A DNA stretch of 17,150 nucleotides from Lachnospiraceae bacterium (GTDB lineage: Bacteria; Bacillota; Clostridia; Lachnospirales; Lachnospiraceae), in assembly GCA_003520205.1 (NCBI GenBank), contig DOVG01000007.1, forward strand, positions 1 through 17,150. The letters run 5' to 3'. How positions within the stretch are numbered: position 1 is the first letter of the stretch; every line of letters starts with the position of its first letter. Under the pieces are notes generated by a model. It saw only the letters and a list, made by a program, of their open reading frames with translations. It was not told where the DNA came from and ran no database searches. The position numbers and the translations under genes are program-made. Below are positions 6,060-13,464 of this stretch, piece by piece.

Positions 6060-8454
6060 GCCCGAAATCTTAGCCCCGTCAGGTAATATGGATGCTCTTA
6101 AGGCAGCGATAGCTGCCGGAGCTGATGCATGTTATCTAGCGGGGAATTCTTTTGGCGCAAGAGCGTTTGCCGGTAATTTTACCGGTGAAGAGCTTCTTGA
6201 TGCCATATATCTTGCACATCTTCATGATGTAAAGGTGTATCTTACCATCAATACTCTTATTAAAGACTCTGAATTCAGGAGTCTTTACGAAATGCTTATT
6301 CCATTATATGAAGCTGGGCTGGATAGTGTTCTGGTACAGGATCTTGGAATAATGGATTTTGTAAAAACGCATTTTCCTTCACTCCCTATTCATACAAGCA
6401 CCCAGATGAATATACTTACTCCTGAGGGTGCATTATTTGCAAAAGAAAAAGGTGCATCCAGAATAGTTGCAGCAAGGGAAATGACTTTGGATGAGCTTAG
6501 AAGAATAAAAGAAGAAGCTGATATAGAACTGGAAGCTTTTGTACATGGAGCTATGTGTGTCTGCTACAGCGGAAGATGCCTTATGAGCTCAATGGCCGGC
6601 GGAAGGAGCGGAAATAGAGGCTGCTGTGCCCAGCCATGCAGAAAGAAGTATAATGGCTCTTATAAGCTGTCTATGAGGGATATGTGTACGCTTAAGTTCA
6701 TTCCTCAGCTGGTTGATATAGGTATAGACAGTCTGAAGATAGAGGGCAGAATGAAAAATGAGTATTATGTAGCATCAGCAGTTTCTGCTTATAAGGAGCT
6801 TGTTGATGACTATGTAAATGGATGCTTTTCTGCTGATAAGGCTGACAGATATGAAAAGAGACTTCTGGATGTTTTTAACAGAGGTGGTTTTACATCTGGA
6901 TATCTGATGATAGATAATACTAAAGCGCATGATAAGAAGAGAAGTACATCACTGATAGATACTTCAGAACCCGGAAGAAGAGGTGTATATGTAGGTAAGG
7001 TATCTGCTGTAAATGGAGGTAAGGTAACATTTAAAGCGGTGGTCGATATTAATAAAGGTGATGAACTTCTTATCGATACAAAGGAAGCTGTTGCCATTAC
7101 ATCGGGAAGAAATATAAGAAAAGATGAATTGGTAAGTCTTCCTGCTCCGGATACCAGGAGGATAAGAAATAATACCTGCATATACAGGACGAGAAACAAG
7201 GCTCTGACAGAGGAACTGACAGAGTTAATAAATAATCCGCGAAAAGTATCTGTAGATATGACATGCAGACTTAAGAAGGGTGATAAAATACAATTAACAG
7301 TTTCGTATTCTGATAATCCGTCATGCTTTATTACAGTAGAGGGTGATACAGTGCAGGAAGCAGTATCTAATCCTGTTACTGAAGAGGTACTAAGGTCAAA
7401 GCTTACGAAGCTTGGCGATTCGTATTTTTTCATAAAGAGATTCGAAGCAAAACTGGACAGTGATATCTTTGTTCCGGCGTCAGCCTTAAAGAAGCTTAGA
7501 AGAGAGGCACTGGAGAAACTGGCTGATAAGAAATATAAGTCTCTCGGTAGAAAGTCTGATTATAGTAAGTTCAGAGATGACAGTACCCCAAATGATAATA
7601 TATCAGTGGCTGATGGCACAGATATAAACGAAGAAAACTTCAGAGAAATCCACGTGTCTGTAGCTGACAAAGAACAGCTTGAGGCACTAAAGACGGCTGT
7701 TATAAGGAAAGCTCTTACAGCGGACTATATGTATCTTGATATGGAAATGTTATGTAAGGGTATGATAAGTAAGGATGATATATCTGATTCTTCTCTGTCT
7801 GGTGTGAAGAAAGTACTTGCTTTTCCGTATGTTAACAGGGGAGATTACAGCGTAAATGATATTATAAGAAAATATGGAAATACCTTTGATGGGGTTTACA
7901 TAAGATGTATAGATGATCTGGCCGGACTTTTATCGTATTATAAGTCATATTTTAAAGAAGATGTGATTTCGTCAGATAATATTAAAGTAAATACAGTTAT
8001 TCTGGCACATTCTATCTATGCTTATAATTCGTATGCGGTGAGCTTCTTATCAGGCTTATTTAAGGATTATGGAGTAAGGCTGTATCTGGAAGCTTCATAT
8101 GAGATATCAGGAAGAACGAATGATGCCATATTGTATCCGGAGCATGTTAATCTGATAAGACCGGTGTATGGAAGGATTCCTCTTATGGTCACAGATGCTC
8201 TGGACAGGGAACTTGATACATTGGATGATGGAAGGGGAAGTGTTTATCATCTCAGATATTCTGACGTATCTCATTATACGGTTTTATATGATTCAAAACC
8301 GCTCAGTCTTATGGATTATGAATCGGAAAATCAGATACTAAAATACGATTTTACCATAGAAGACTATGACGAAGTTTTAGATGTATTTAAAACATCCCCT
8401 GAATATATTAAAAATAATAGATTTACTATTGGTCATTATGTGAAAGGTATATAA
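6046..8454 (+). CDS. U32-family protein, probable RNA-hydroxylation enzyme (TrhP/RlhA-like)
   Basis: An 802-residue member of the family historically called peptidase U32. Characterised relatives (TrhP, RlhA) hydroxylate tRNA or 23S rRNA cytidine/uridine positions using an iron-sulfur cluster and prephenate; by inference this one does something similar. The N-terminal TIM-barrel part starts PEILAPSGNMDALKAAIAAGADA. The family signature EAFVHGAMCVCYSGRCLMSS lies at about residues 163-182 (H167, C171, C173), followed by GNRGCCAQPCRKKY. These cysteines are candidate Fe-S ligands. A C-terminal extension beyond about residue 420 includes the DUF3656-like region and a poorly conserved second half. 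ATG 6046 is preferred over TTG 6022: AAAGGGA (6031-6037) is 8 nt upstream. It overlaps the zapA end by 14 nt. Which nucleotide it modifies, and whether it is a protease, cannot be decided here. Confidence 0.88.
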   Translation: MQTNKPEILAPSGNMDALKAAIAAGADACYLAGNSFGARAFAGNFTGEELLDAIYLAHLHDVKVYLTINTLIKDSEFRSLYEMLIPLYEAGLDSVLVQDLGIMDFVKTHFPSLPIHTSTQMNILTPEGALFAKEKGASRIVAAREMTLDELRRIKEEADIELEAFVHGAMCVCYSGRCLMSSMAGGRSGNRGCCAQPCRKKYNGSYKLSMRDMCTLKFIPQLVDIGIDSLKIEGRMKNEYYVASAVSAYKELVDDYVNGCFSADKADRYEKRLLDVFNRGGFTSGYLMIDNTKAHDKKRSTSLIDTSEPGRRGVYVGKVSAVNGGKVTFKAVVDINKGDELLIDTKEAVAITSGRNIRKDELVSLPAPDTRRIRNNTCIYRTRNKALTEELTELINNPRKVSVDMTCRLKKGDKIQLTVSYSDNPSCFITVEGDTVQEAVSNPVTEEVLRSKLTKLGDSYFFIKRFEAKLDSDIFVPASALKKLRREALEKLADKKYKSLGRKSDYSKFRDDSTPNDNISVADGTDINEENFREIHVSVADKEQLEALKTAVIRKALTADYMYLDMEMLCKGMISKDDISDSSLSGVKKVLAFPYVNRGDYSVNDIIRKYGNTFDGVYIRCIDDLAGLLSYYKSYFKEDVISSDNIKVNTVILAHSIYAYNSYAVSFLSGLFKDYGVRLYLEASYEISGRTNDAILYPEHVNLIRPVYGRIPLMVTDALDRELDTLDDGRGSVYHLRYSDVSHYTVLYDSKPLSLMDYESENQILKYDFTIEDYDEVLDVFKTSPEYIKNNRFTIGHYVKGI

Positions 8455-8456
8455 CA

Positions 8457-9881
8457 ATGCAGAATCTGGTTTGCATGATTTCAAAATATCTGGTTCTTAT
8501 CTTTATGACATTATATACCATAAAGTGTTTTACATACTTTACGGCGAAGGACAGAGAGAAGAGGACATCAAATCTAAATAAACAGATTTTTTATATATTC
8601 ATGATACATTTTCTGTGTCATGTAATGCTGCTTATAAATATGCAGGAATCAAAGATAATATTATATTATTTTATAGAGATTCTGATTGCTGTTGTTTATA
8701 TAGTGACATTCAGAAATGTTTATAAGAAGTCATCCAGATTGCTGACAAATAATGTGGCATTTCTTATGCTGATAGGTTACACAATTCTTCTAAGACTCAG
8801 TCCTAAACTGGCTATAAGGCAGTTTATTCTTGCTTCTGTAGGACTGGTCATTACACTTTTTATTCCTTTGATTCTTTCAAAGCTGAAAAATGTCAAGAAT
8901 TGGAGTACCTTCTATGGTATTTTTGGAATCATATTCCTGGCTTCTGTTTTTATTCCGGGAGTAGGAAAGGAAATATATGGTTCCAGGAACTGGATTGAGA
9001 TAGCCGGTTTCTCGCTTCAGCCGATGGAATTTGTAAAGATAATATTTATATTCTTTGTGGCTAGTTCTCTTGTGAAGGTGAATACTCTGAAGGAACTTGT
9101 GATAAATGCTATGATTGCTGCAACATTTATGCTGGTACTTGTGGCAGAAAAGGACTTTGGAGCGGTTCTGCTTTTCTATATCTGTTACTTTATGATGGTT
9201 TATCTGGCTACATCAAGACCGTCGTTTATGCTGCTTGGAATTGGACTTTTTGTGTTTGCATGCTTTGCGGGATATGTATTATTTAAGAATAGTCTTTTCT
9301 CGCATATCATGGTCAGGATAACGGCATGGAAGGAACCATTCAAATATATAGATTCTGAAGGCTATCAGATATCTGAATCCCTTTTTGCTTTAGGTACCGG
9401 TGGTTTTGCCGGAACAGGACTTGGAAGAGGAATGCCTTATATTATTCCGGTTGCTGAGAGTGATTTTGTATTCTCGGCTATCTCCGAAGAACTGGGAGTG
9501 ATATTTGGTCTTGCACTTATACTTATATATCTCAGCAGCTTTATAGCTATGCAGAATATAGCTATGAAATGTAAGAATCCATTTTACAAATATGTTACCT
9601 TTGGAATAGCTATATGTTATATATTCCAGGTATTTCTTAATATCGGTGGAGTAACTAAGTTTATTCCATCTACAGGAGTCACCTTGCCCCTCATCAGTTA
9701 TGGTGTGAGCAGTGTACTCAGCACACTTATTATGTTTTCTATAGTTCAGTATACATATATTTTAGTAAGTGAAGAGGCAGATAATGTTGAAAAAGAAAGA
9801 CAGCATATCGAAAGAAAAGAAAGAATACATTTCGCCGCAGATGAAGGAATTTCTCGAAAGGGAAGCAGAACGGTCAAATAA
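8457..9881 (+). CDS. SEDS-family peptidoglycan glycosyltransferase (RodA/FtsW type)
   Basis: SEDS proteins are membrane glycosyltransferases that polymerise lipid II and work in pairs with class B PBPs. The 474-residue protein has about ten hydrophobic segments. Family motifs include NWIEIAGFSLQPMEFVKI, the AEKDFGAVLLFY segment, GTGGFAGTGLGRGMP, and ESDFVFSAISEELG. The Asp of the last motif (about residue 336) corresponds to the catalytic Asp of E. coli FtsW and RodA. LISYGVSSVLSTL closes the core. The N-terminus has three or more extra membrane segments, making it longer than typical RodA. RBS AAAGG (8443-8447) is 9 nt before the ATG. The short PBP gene immediately downstream, resembling the actinobacterial rodA-pbpA arrangement, favours a RodA-like role, but FtsW or SpoVE roles are not excluded. 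Its last 33 codons overlap the PBP gene. Confidence 0.92.
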   Translation: MQNLVCMISKYLVLIFMTLYTIKCFTYFTAKDREKRTSNLNKQIFYIFMIHFLCHVMLLINMQESKIILYYFIEILIAVVYIVTFRNVYKKSSRLLTNNVAFLMLIGYTILLRLSPKLAIRQFILASVGLVITLFIPLILSKLKNVKNWSTFYGIFGIIFLASVFIPGVGKEIYGSRNWIEIAGFSLQPMEFVKIIFIFFVASSLVKVNTLKELVINAMIAATFMLVLVAEKDFGAVLLFYICYFMMVYLATSRPSFMLLGIGLFVFACFAGYVLFKNSLFSHIMVRITAWKEPFKYIDSEGYQISESLFALGTGGFAGTGLGRGMPYIIPVAESDFVFSAISEELGVIFGLALILIYLSSFIAMQNIAMKCKNPFYKYVTFGIAICYIFQVFLNIGGVTKFIPSTGVTLPLISYGVSSVLSTLIMFSIVQYTYILVSEEADNVEKERQHIERKERIHFAADEGISRKGSRTVK

Positions 9882-11313
9882 GAATAAGGCTAAGAATCGT
9901 CCTATTGTTTTTATGACATATATTATGGTGATTACATTTATGGCACTTTTTGGATATGTCATTTATTTCATGGTGCATGATGCTGACAGAGTTGTTGCTG
10001 ATTCTCATAATAAAAGGCAGAGCAGCTTCGATAAGTTCGTTACAAGAGGTGAGATTATCAGTGGCGATGATGTTGTTCTTGCAGAAACTAAGACTGACGA
10101 TGAAGGAAATGATAAGAGATATTACCCTTATGGAAGTCTGTTTGCTCATACTGTAGGTTATAATTCTTATGGTGGAGATGGGATAGAGCTGGAGTACAAC
10201 TTTCAGCTGATGCGTTCTCATTCCAATATCGTAAGCAAAATATTTGATGATCTCAATGATGAAAAGCATGATGGTGATAATGTTTATACTACCTATAACT
10301 GTGAGCTGACTCAGGCAGCTGCTGACGCTCTTGGTGGAGCTAATGGTGCGGTTGTTGTTATGGATGCGGATACCGGTGATATACTTGTTATGTATTCCAG
10401 TCCTACATTTGATCCTAATGATATAGACAGTGTATGGGAAAATGTTCACTCTGATGAAGGCAGCTCAAGCACAGTTCTTCTTAACAGGTGTACTCAGGGT
10501 ATGTATGCGCCGGGCTCTACATTTAAGGTTGTAACAGCGCTTGAATATATGCGTGAACATAAGGATTATGAAGATTATACTCATGACTGTTATGGTTCTG
10601 ATATCTTTAACAGTGTGTCTATCAGATGCAGTAACAGCACAGAGCATGGTACACTCGATCTTAAAGGTTCGCTTGCAAAATCATGTAATACCAGCTTTGC
10701 AAATATAGGTTCAAATGAGATTGATATAGGAAAGCTTCACAGTCTTGCAGAGGATCTTTTGTTTAATAAGAAGCTTCCTTACGATTATGGTTATTCAATG
10801 TCGCAGTTTGTGCTGGATAAGGATAGTGACGATTCTGAGATACCACAGACAGTTATAGGTCAGGGAGATACCCTTATCACTCCTCTTCATAACGCTCTGA
10901 TAATGGATGCTATTGCCAATGGTGGTGTTATGATGAAGCCACGTGTAGTTACAGAAATAAGAAGTGTAAATGATGCTCTTATAGAGAAAGTACCTGTTAA
11001 GAGTTACGGACAGGTTCTGGAACCGGAACTGGCAAAGGATATAATTCCTATGCTTGAAGCGGTATGCTCCGAGGGAACTGCTTCTGAATATATGGCATAT
11101 AAATCATATCCTGTAGCAGGAAAAACGGGAACGGCAGAATATGATAACAATGGTAATTGTAATTCATGGTTTGTTGGATTTACAGGAGGGGATGATCCTG
11201 ACATAGTAGTGAGTGTCATAGTTGAAGATTATACTACTAATCAGATATCAGGAACGAGTGTCGCTTCACAGATTATGGACAGATACTATGAAATAAGTGA
11301 AAAAACAAAGTAA
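9784..11313 (+). CDS. Class B penicillin-binding protein (short PbpA type)
   Basis: A transpeptidase that cross-links peptidoglycan strands made by the SEDS partner upstream. From ATG 9784 it has 509 residues: a charged cytoplasmic N-terminus, one membrane anchor at about 41-63, a short pedestal region (RGEIISGDDVVLAE, then YPYGSLFAHTVGY, typical of class B), and the transpeptidase domain. The active-site motifs are S245-TFK, S300-CN and K447-TGT, all intact. The short pedestal resembles PbpA rather than the longer PBP2b/FtsI forms, and no PASTA domains are present. The start was chosen by AGAGG (9773-9777), 6 nt upstream. GTG 9769 is in frame but lies before that RBS, and ATG 9841 has no RBS. 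The gene therefore overlaps the SEDS gene by 98 nt in another frame. Confidence 0.93.
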   Translation: MLKKKDSISKEKKEYISPQMKEFLEREAERSNKNKAKNRPIVFMTYIMVITFMALFGYVIYFMVHDADRVVADSHNKRQSSFDKFVTRGEIISGDDVVLAETKTDDEGNDKRYYPYGSLFAHTVGYNSYGGDGIELEYNFQLMRSHSNIVSKIFDDLNDEKHDGDNVYTTYNCELTQAAADALGGANGAVVVMDADTGDILVMYSSPTFDPNDIDSVWENVHSDEGSSSTVLLNRCTQGMYAPGSTFKVVTALEYMREHKDYEDYTHDCYGSDIFNSVSIRCSNSTEHGTLDLKGSLAKSCNTSFANIGSNEIDIGKLHSLAEDLLFNKKLPYDYGYSMSQFVLDKDSDDSEIPQTVIGQGDTLITPLHNALIMDAIANGGVMMKPRVVTEIRSVNDALIEKVPVKSYGQVLEPELAKDIIPMLEAVCSEGTASEYMAYKSYPVAGKTGTAEYDNNGNCNSWFVGFTGGDDPDIVVSVIVEDYTTNQISGTSVASQIMDRYYEISEKTK

Positions 11314-11314
11314 C

Positions 11315-11343
11315 TTGATTTTAATATAGATAATTGTTATCAT
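11315..11343 (+). promoter_or_regulatory. Candidate promoter for the NUDIX-sortase pair
   Basis: TTGATT (11315-11320) and TATCAT (11338-11343) are separated by 17 bp, with an extended -10 TG at 11335-11336. A start near 11350 would give a leader of about 94 nt containing two hairpins. No terminator was found between the PBP stop and this promoter, so read-through from upstream is also possible. Confidence 0.5.
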
Positions 11344-11355
11344 ACTGAATACAGT

Positions 11356-11380
11356 TGTTGGCATGAGGTAGTTGCCGACA
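11356..11380 (+). repeat. 8-bp hairpin in the NUDIX leader
   Basis: TGTTGGCA (11356-11363) pairs with TGCCGACA (11373-11380) with one T-G pair, around a 9-nt loop TGAGGTAGT. No T-run follows, so it is not a clear terminator. Its position, after the putative promoter and before the repeat-like hairpin at 11386, makes it part of the 5' leader if that promoter is used. Confidence 0.45.
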
Positions 11381-11385
11381 TGAGA

Positions 11386-11413
11386 GTTACTATTCACCTG
11401 CTGTGAATAGAAT
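11386..11413. repeat. Hairpin sharing the MITE terminus sequence (possible remnant)
   Basis: GTTACTATTCAC (11386-11397) is identical to the first 12 bases of the inserted element at 3034. It is followed after CTGCT by GTGAATAG-AA, the start of the opposite end with a deviation at its last bases. CTATTCAC (11390-11397) pairs with GTGAATAG (11403-11410). It looks like two element ends almost joined, with the interior lost. No flanking direct repeat was found, so it may instead be a short leader hairpin. Confidence 0.45.
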
Positions 11414-11443
11414 ATACACCCCAATTAGATAGGAGGGATTGCA

Positions 11444-11893
11444 GTGATCGAAGCAACCAGTTGTGGCGGTGTGGTTATTTTCAGAGGGAAGATTCTTCTT
11501 TTGTATAAGAATTATAAAAACAGATATGAAGGCTGGGTTCTGCCTAAAGGTACGGTAGAAGATGGAGAACAGCATACAGAGACAGCGTTAAGAGAGGTAA
11601 AGGAAGAATCTGGCGTTGATGCCACTATTATAAAATATATAGGTAAAACAAGTTATACATTCAGTACATATACTGATGTGGTTAGTAAAAATGTTCATTG
11701 GTATCTGATGATGTCAGACAGCTTTTACAGTAAGCCTCAAAGAGAAGAATTCTTCTGTGATTCAGGGTATTACAAATATCATGAGGCATATCATCTTCTT
11801 AAATTTCCTAATGAGAAACAGATGCTTGAACAGGCTTATAGTGAATATCTTGAGTTAAAAAGAAAGAAACTCTGGGATAGAAAGAGATATTAG
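11444..11893 (+). CDS. NUDIX hydrolase
   Basis: A 149-residue NUDIX-fold protein predicted to cleave a nucleoside-diphosphate-linked compound with Mg2+ in the cytoplasm. The full NUDIX box is present at residues 36-58: G36-x5-E42-x7-R50-E51-V52-x-E54-E55-x-G57-V58. The N-terminal strand SCGGVVIFRGKILLLYKN and GWVLPKG are also typical and are most like the diadenosine-polyphosphate or MutT-like subgroup. The aromatic C-terminal part does not allow a substrate to be named. The start is GTG 11444, fixed by an excellent AGGAGGG (11431-11437) 6 nt upstream. The sortase gene follows after 3 nt, suggesting coupling, although no functional link between the two is evident. Confidence 0.93.
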   Translation: MIEATSCGGVVIFRGKILLLYKNYKNRYEGWVLPKGTVEDGEQHTETALREVKEESGVDATIIKYIGKTSYTFSTYTDVVSKNVHWYLMMSDSFYSKPQREEFFCDSGYYKYHEAYHLLKFPNEKQMLEQAYSEYLELKRKKLWDRKRY

Positions 11894-11896
11894 AAA

Positions 11897-13003
11897 ATGG
11901 ATAGATTTAATATGAATGACGATGAATTAGCTGAAATTCTGAACAGATATGGAGTTTCTGCTGACGGAAATGACATAAGTCCGGCTACATCTGAACCGCC
12001 CATATATAATCCTGATGCTCCTATATATAAGACCAAAGCTTCTGATGAAGAAGAAACAGATGGTTCTGAGTCTGCTTCTGGTGAGCGGTTGGACGAAGAA
12101 ATCGAGAAGTGGGACCGGGAGATAGAAAAAAAGCAAATCAGTACTAAGGAATATATAGAGAAGAAAAGAAAAAAGCAGAATAAAAAAAGAATATCTAATA
12201 TGATTACAAATATTCTGCTTGCTATCTTCGTGGTTTGTTTCCTGGGCTCGGCGACCTATCTTGGTGTATATTACATAAGGATAAGTAAGGCGGAAAGTAA
12301 GTTTGAAGATCTGAAAGGCATGATAGATACAGATTCACATAGCGTTGCTCCTGAAGGAGTAGGTGAAGCTCCTAAGGAAGAAACAAAGGATGATTATCTC
12401 AAATTTGTAGATGTAGATGGCGTTTCAGTGCAGTCTAAATTTGCTAATTTATATATGAAAAATCATGATTTTATAGGATGGCTTACTATTCCGGATACAA
12501 AGATCGATTATCCGGTTATGTTTACGCCGGATGATGAAGAATATTATCTTAAAAGAGATTTTGATAAGCAGGAAAGTGCATCAGGAACTTTGTTCTTAGG
12601 AAAAGGCTCCGATTGCCTGAAACCTTCAGATAATGTACTGATATATGGACATAACATGAAGGCAGGCACCATGCTTAGTGATATTATCTCATATGAGACA
12701 GAAGAGTTTTATAATAAACATAAGTACATAACCTTTGATACGATAGAAGGTAATGGAAAGTATGAAGTTATAGCAGCTTTCAGAACTGCTGTAAGTGAAG
12801 ATGAGAATTCATTTAAATACTACAGCTTCTATAATGCATCTTCTAAAGAAGAGTTTGATGAATACGTAGAAAGGGCAAAGAAAGAAACCCCTATTGATAT
12901 ACCGGAAACAGCAGTTTATGGGGATAAACTTCTTACACTTTCGACCTGTTCATATCATACATATGAAGGAAGATTTGTAGTTGTTGCAAAAAAAGTTGAT
13001 TAA
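11897..13003 (+). CDS. Class B sortase with long cytoplasmic N-terminus
   Basis: Sortases are membrane transpeptidases that cut a sorting signal and attach proteins to the wall. The 368-residue protein has about 100 cytoplasmic residues, acidic then Lys-rich (SGERLDEEIEKWDREIEKK, then KKRKKQNKKR), followed by one membrane segment at about 101-127. The catalytic domain runs from about 165 to 368. The triad is His252 (IYGHNMKAGTML), Cys351 (LTLSTCSYHTYEGRF) and Arg359, all intact. The class B assignment rests on WLTIPDTKIDYPVMF, the NMKAGTM after His, and TLSTC. The N-terminal extension is much longer than in typical SrtB and holds a near repeat (PPIYNP, APIYKT). The start is ATG 11897, 3 nt after the NUDIX stop, with only a weak purine-rich RBS. 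No sorting-signal substrate is encoded in this window, so it appears to be a housekeeping or orphan sortase. Confidence 0.92.
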   Translation: MDRFNMNDDELAEILNRYGVSADGNDISPATSEPPIYNPDAPIYKTKASDEEETDGSESASGERLDEEIEKWDREIEKKQISTKEYIEKKRKKQNKKRISNMITNILLAIFVVCFLGSATYLGVYYIRISKAESKFEDLKGMIDTDSHSVAPEGVGEAPKEETKDDYLKFVDVDGVSVQSKFANLYMKNHDFIGWLTIPDTKIDYPVMFTPDDEEYYLKRDFDKQESASGTLFLGKGSDCLKPSDNVLIYGHNMKAGTMLSDIISYETEEFYNKHKYITFDTIEGNGKYEVIAAFRTAVSEDENSFKYYSFYNASSKEEFDEYVERAKKETPIDIPETAVYGDKLLTLSTCSYHTYEGRFVVVAKKVD

Positions 13004-13007
13004 GTAC

Positions 13008-13036
13008 TTGCATTAAGTTTTGAAATATGATAGTAT
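13008..13036 (+). promoter_or_regulatory. rpmB: Weak candidate promoter for rpmB
   Basis: TTGCAT (13008-13013) and TAGTAT (13031-13036) are 17 bp apart, each matching four of six consensus bases. TATGAT (13026-13031) is a better -10 box but lacks a spaced -35. In the leader, CGGA (13048-13051) can pair with TCCG (13067-13070). Read-through from the sortase gene is an alternative. Confidence 0.3.
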
Positions 13037-13097
13037 ACCAAATGTTGCGGACAAAAATATATATGTTCCGAATATGGTCAGTAAGGAGGTAGTTAAG

Positions 13098-13283
13098 ATG
13101 GCAAAGTGTTTTTATTGTGACAAGTCAGTACATTTTGGAAATAATGTGAGCCATTCACATAGAAGATCCAATAGGATTATGAAGGCAAATATCAAGAGAG
13201 TTAAGGCTAAAGTAGAAGGTTCACCTAAGACTATCTATGTATGTACAAAATGTCTTAGATCAGGTAAGGTTGAGAGAGCATAG
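13098..13283 (+). CDS. rpmB: 50S ribosomal protein L28, zinc-binding form
   Basis: L28 is a 50S subunit protein. The 61-residue product shows MAKCFYCDKSVHFGNNVSHSHRRSNR, the KANIKRVKA stretch and IYVCTKCLRSGKV, all family landmarks. Cys4/Cys7 and Cys49/Cys52 form the two CxxC pairs of the C+ (zinc-ribbon) variant, in contrast to the cysteine-less paralogue made under zinc limitation in some bacteria. ATG 13098 is fixed by a near-perfect AAGGAGGT (13083-13090) 7 nt upstream; the upstream in-frame extension to 13020 has no RBS or homology. It is followed by its own terminator, then by the Gls24-fakA-recG cluster, an order also known from Bacillus. Confidence 0.98.
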   Translation: MAKCFYCDKSVHFGNNVSHSHRRSNRIMKANIKRVKAKVEGSPKTIYVCTKCLRSGKVERA

Positions 13284-13308
13284 TTCCTGATCTTGGTTAT
13301 TATTATTC

Positions 13309-13349
13309 AAAAGAGCCCAAGAGCTTATATAAGTTCTCGGGCTCTTTTT
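13309..13349 (+). terminator. Intrinsic terminator of rpmB
   Basis: AAAAGAGCCC-A-AGAGCTT pairs with AAGTTCT-C-GGGCTCTTTT across an internal A/C mismatch and one G-U pair, with a short ATAT loop. TTTTT lies at 13345-13349. This is a long, strong stem that separates rpmB from the genes downstream. Confidence 0.92.
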
Positions 13350-13353
13350 GACG

Positions 13354-13383
13354 TTGCTATGAAATAGGGAGATATGGTACAAT
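13354..13383 (+). promoter_or_regulatory. Promoter of the Gls24-fakA-recG cluster
   Basis: TTGCTA (13354-13359) and TACAAT (13378-13383) are 18 bp apart, with an extended -10 TG at 13375-13376. It begins 4 nt after the rpmB terminator. The expected transcript start near 13390 falls at the left end of the palindrome at 13388-13410. A second -10-like TATAAT at 13413-13418 has no good -35. Confidence 0.6.
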
Positions 13384-13387
13384 AGGT

Positions 13388-13410
13388 ATCGATTTGCAAA
13401 GCAAATCGAT
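13388..13410. promoter_or_regulatory. Perfect 10-bp palindrome at the predicted transcript start
   Basis: ATCGATTTGC (13388-13397) and GCAAATCGAT (13401-13410) are exact inverted repeats around AAA. The site spans about +1 to +20 of the predicted transcript, between the promoter and a leader of about 55 nt before the Gls24 start. It could be a dimeric repressor operator or a stabilising hairpin at the mRNA 5' end. No T-run follows, so it is not a terminator. Confidence 0.55.
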
Positions 13411-13464
13411 GATATAATAATTGTTTAGTTATTAAAGTAGTATCAAGGTGAAAAGGAGGTTTAT

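Noticed and set aside
6810..7433. 207-codon open frame on the minus strand
   Set aside because: It is antisense to the U32-family gene, has a low-complexity Ser/Leu-rich product and no RBS.
13020..13097. 26-residue N-terminal extension of L28
   Set aside because: There is a strong RBS directly before ATG 13098, and L28 is normally about 62 residues. The extension has no RBS.
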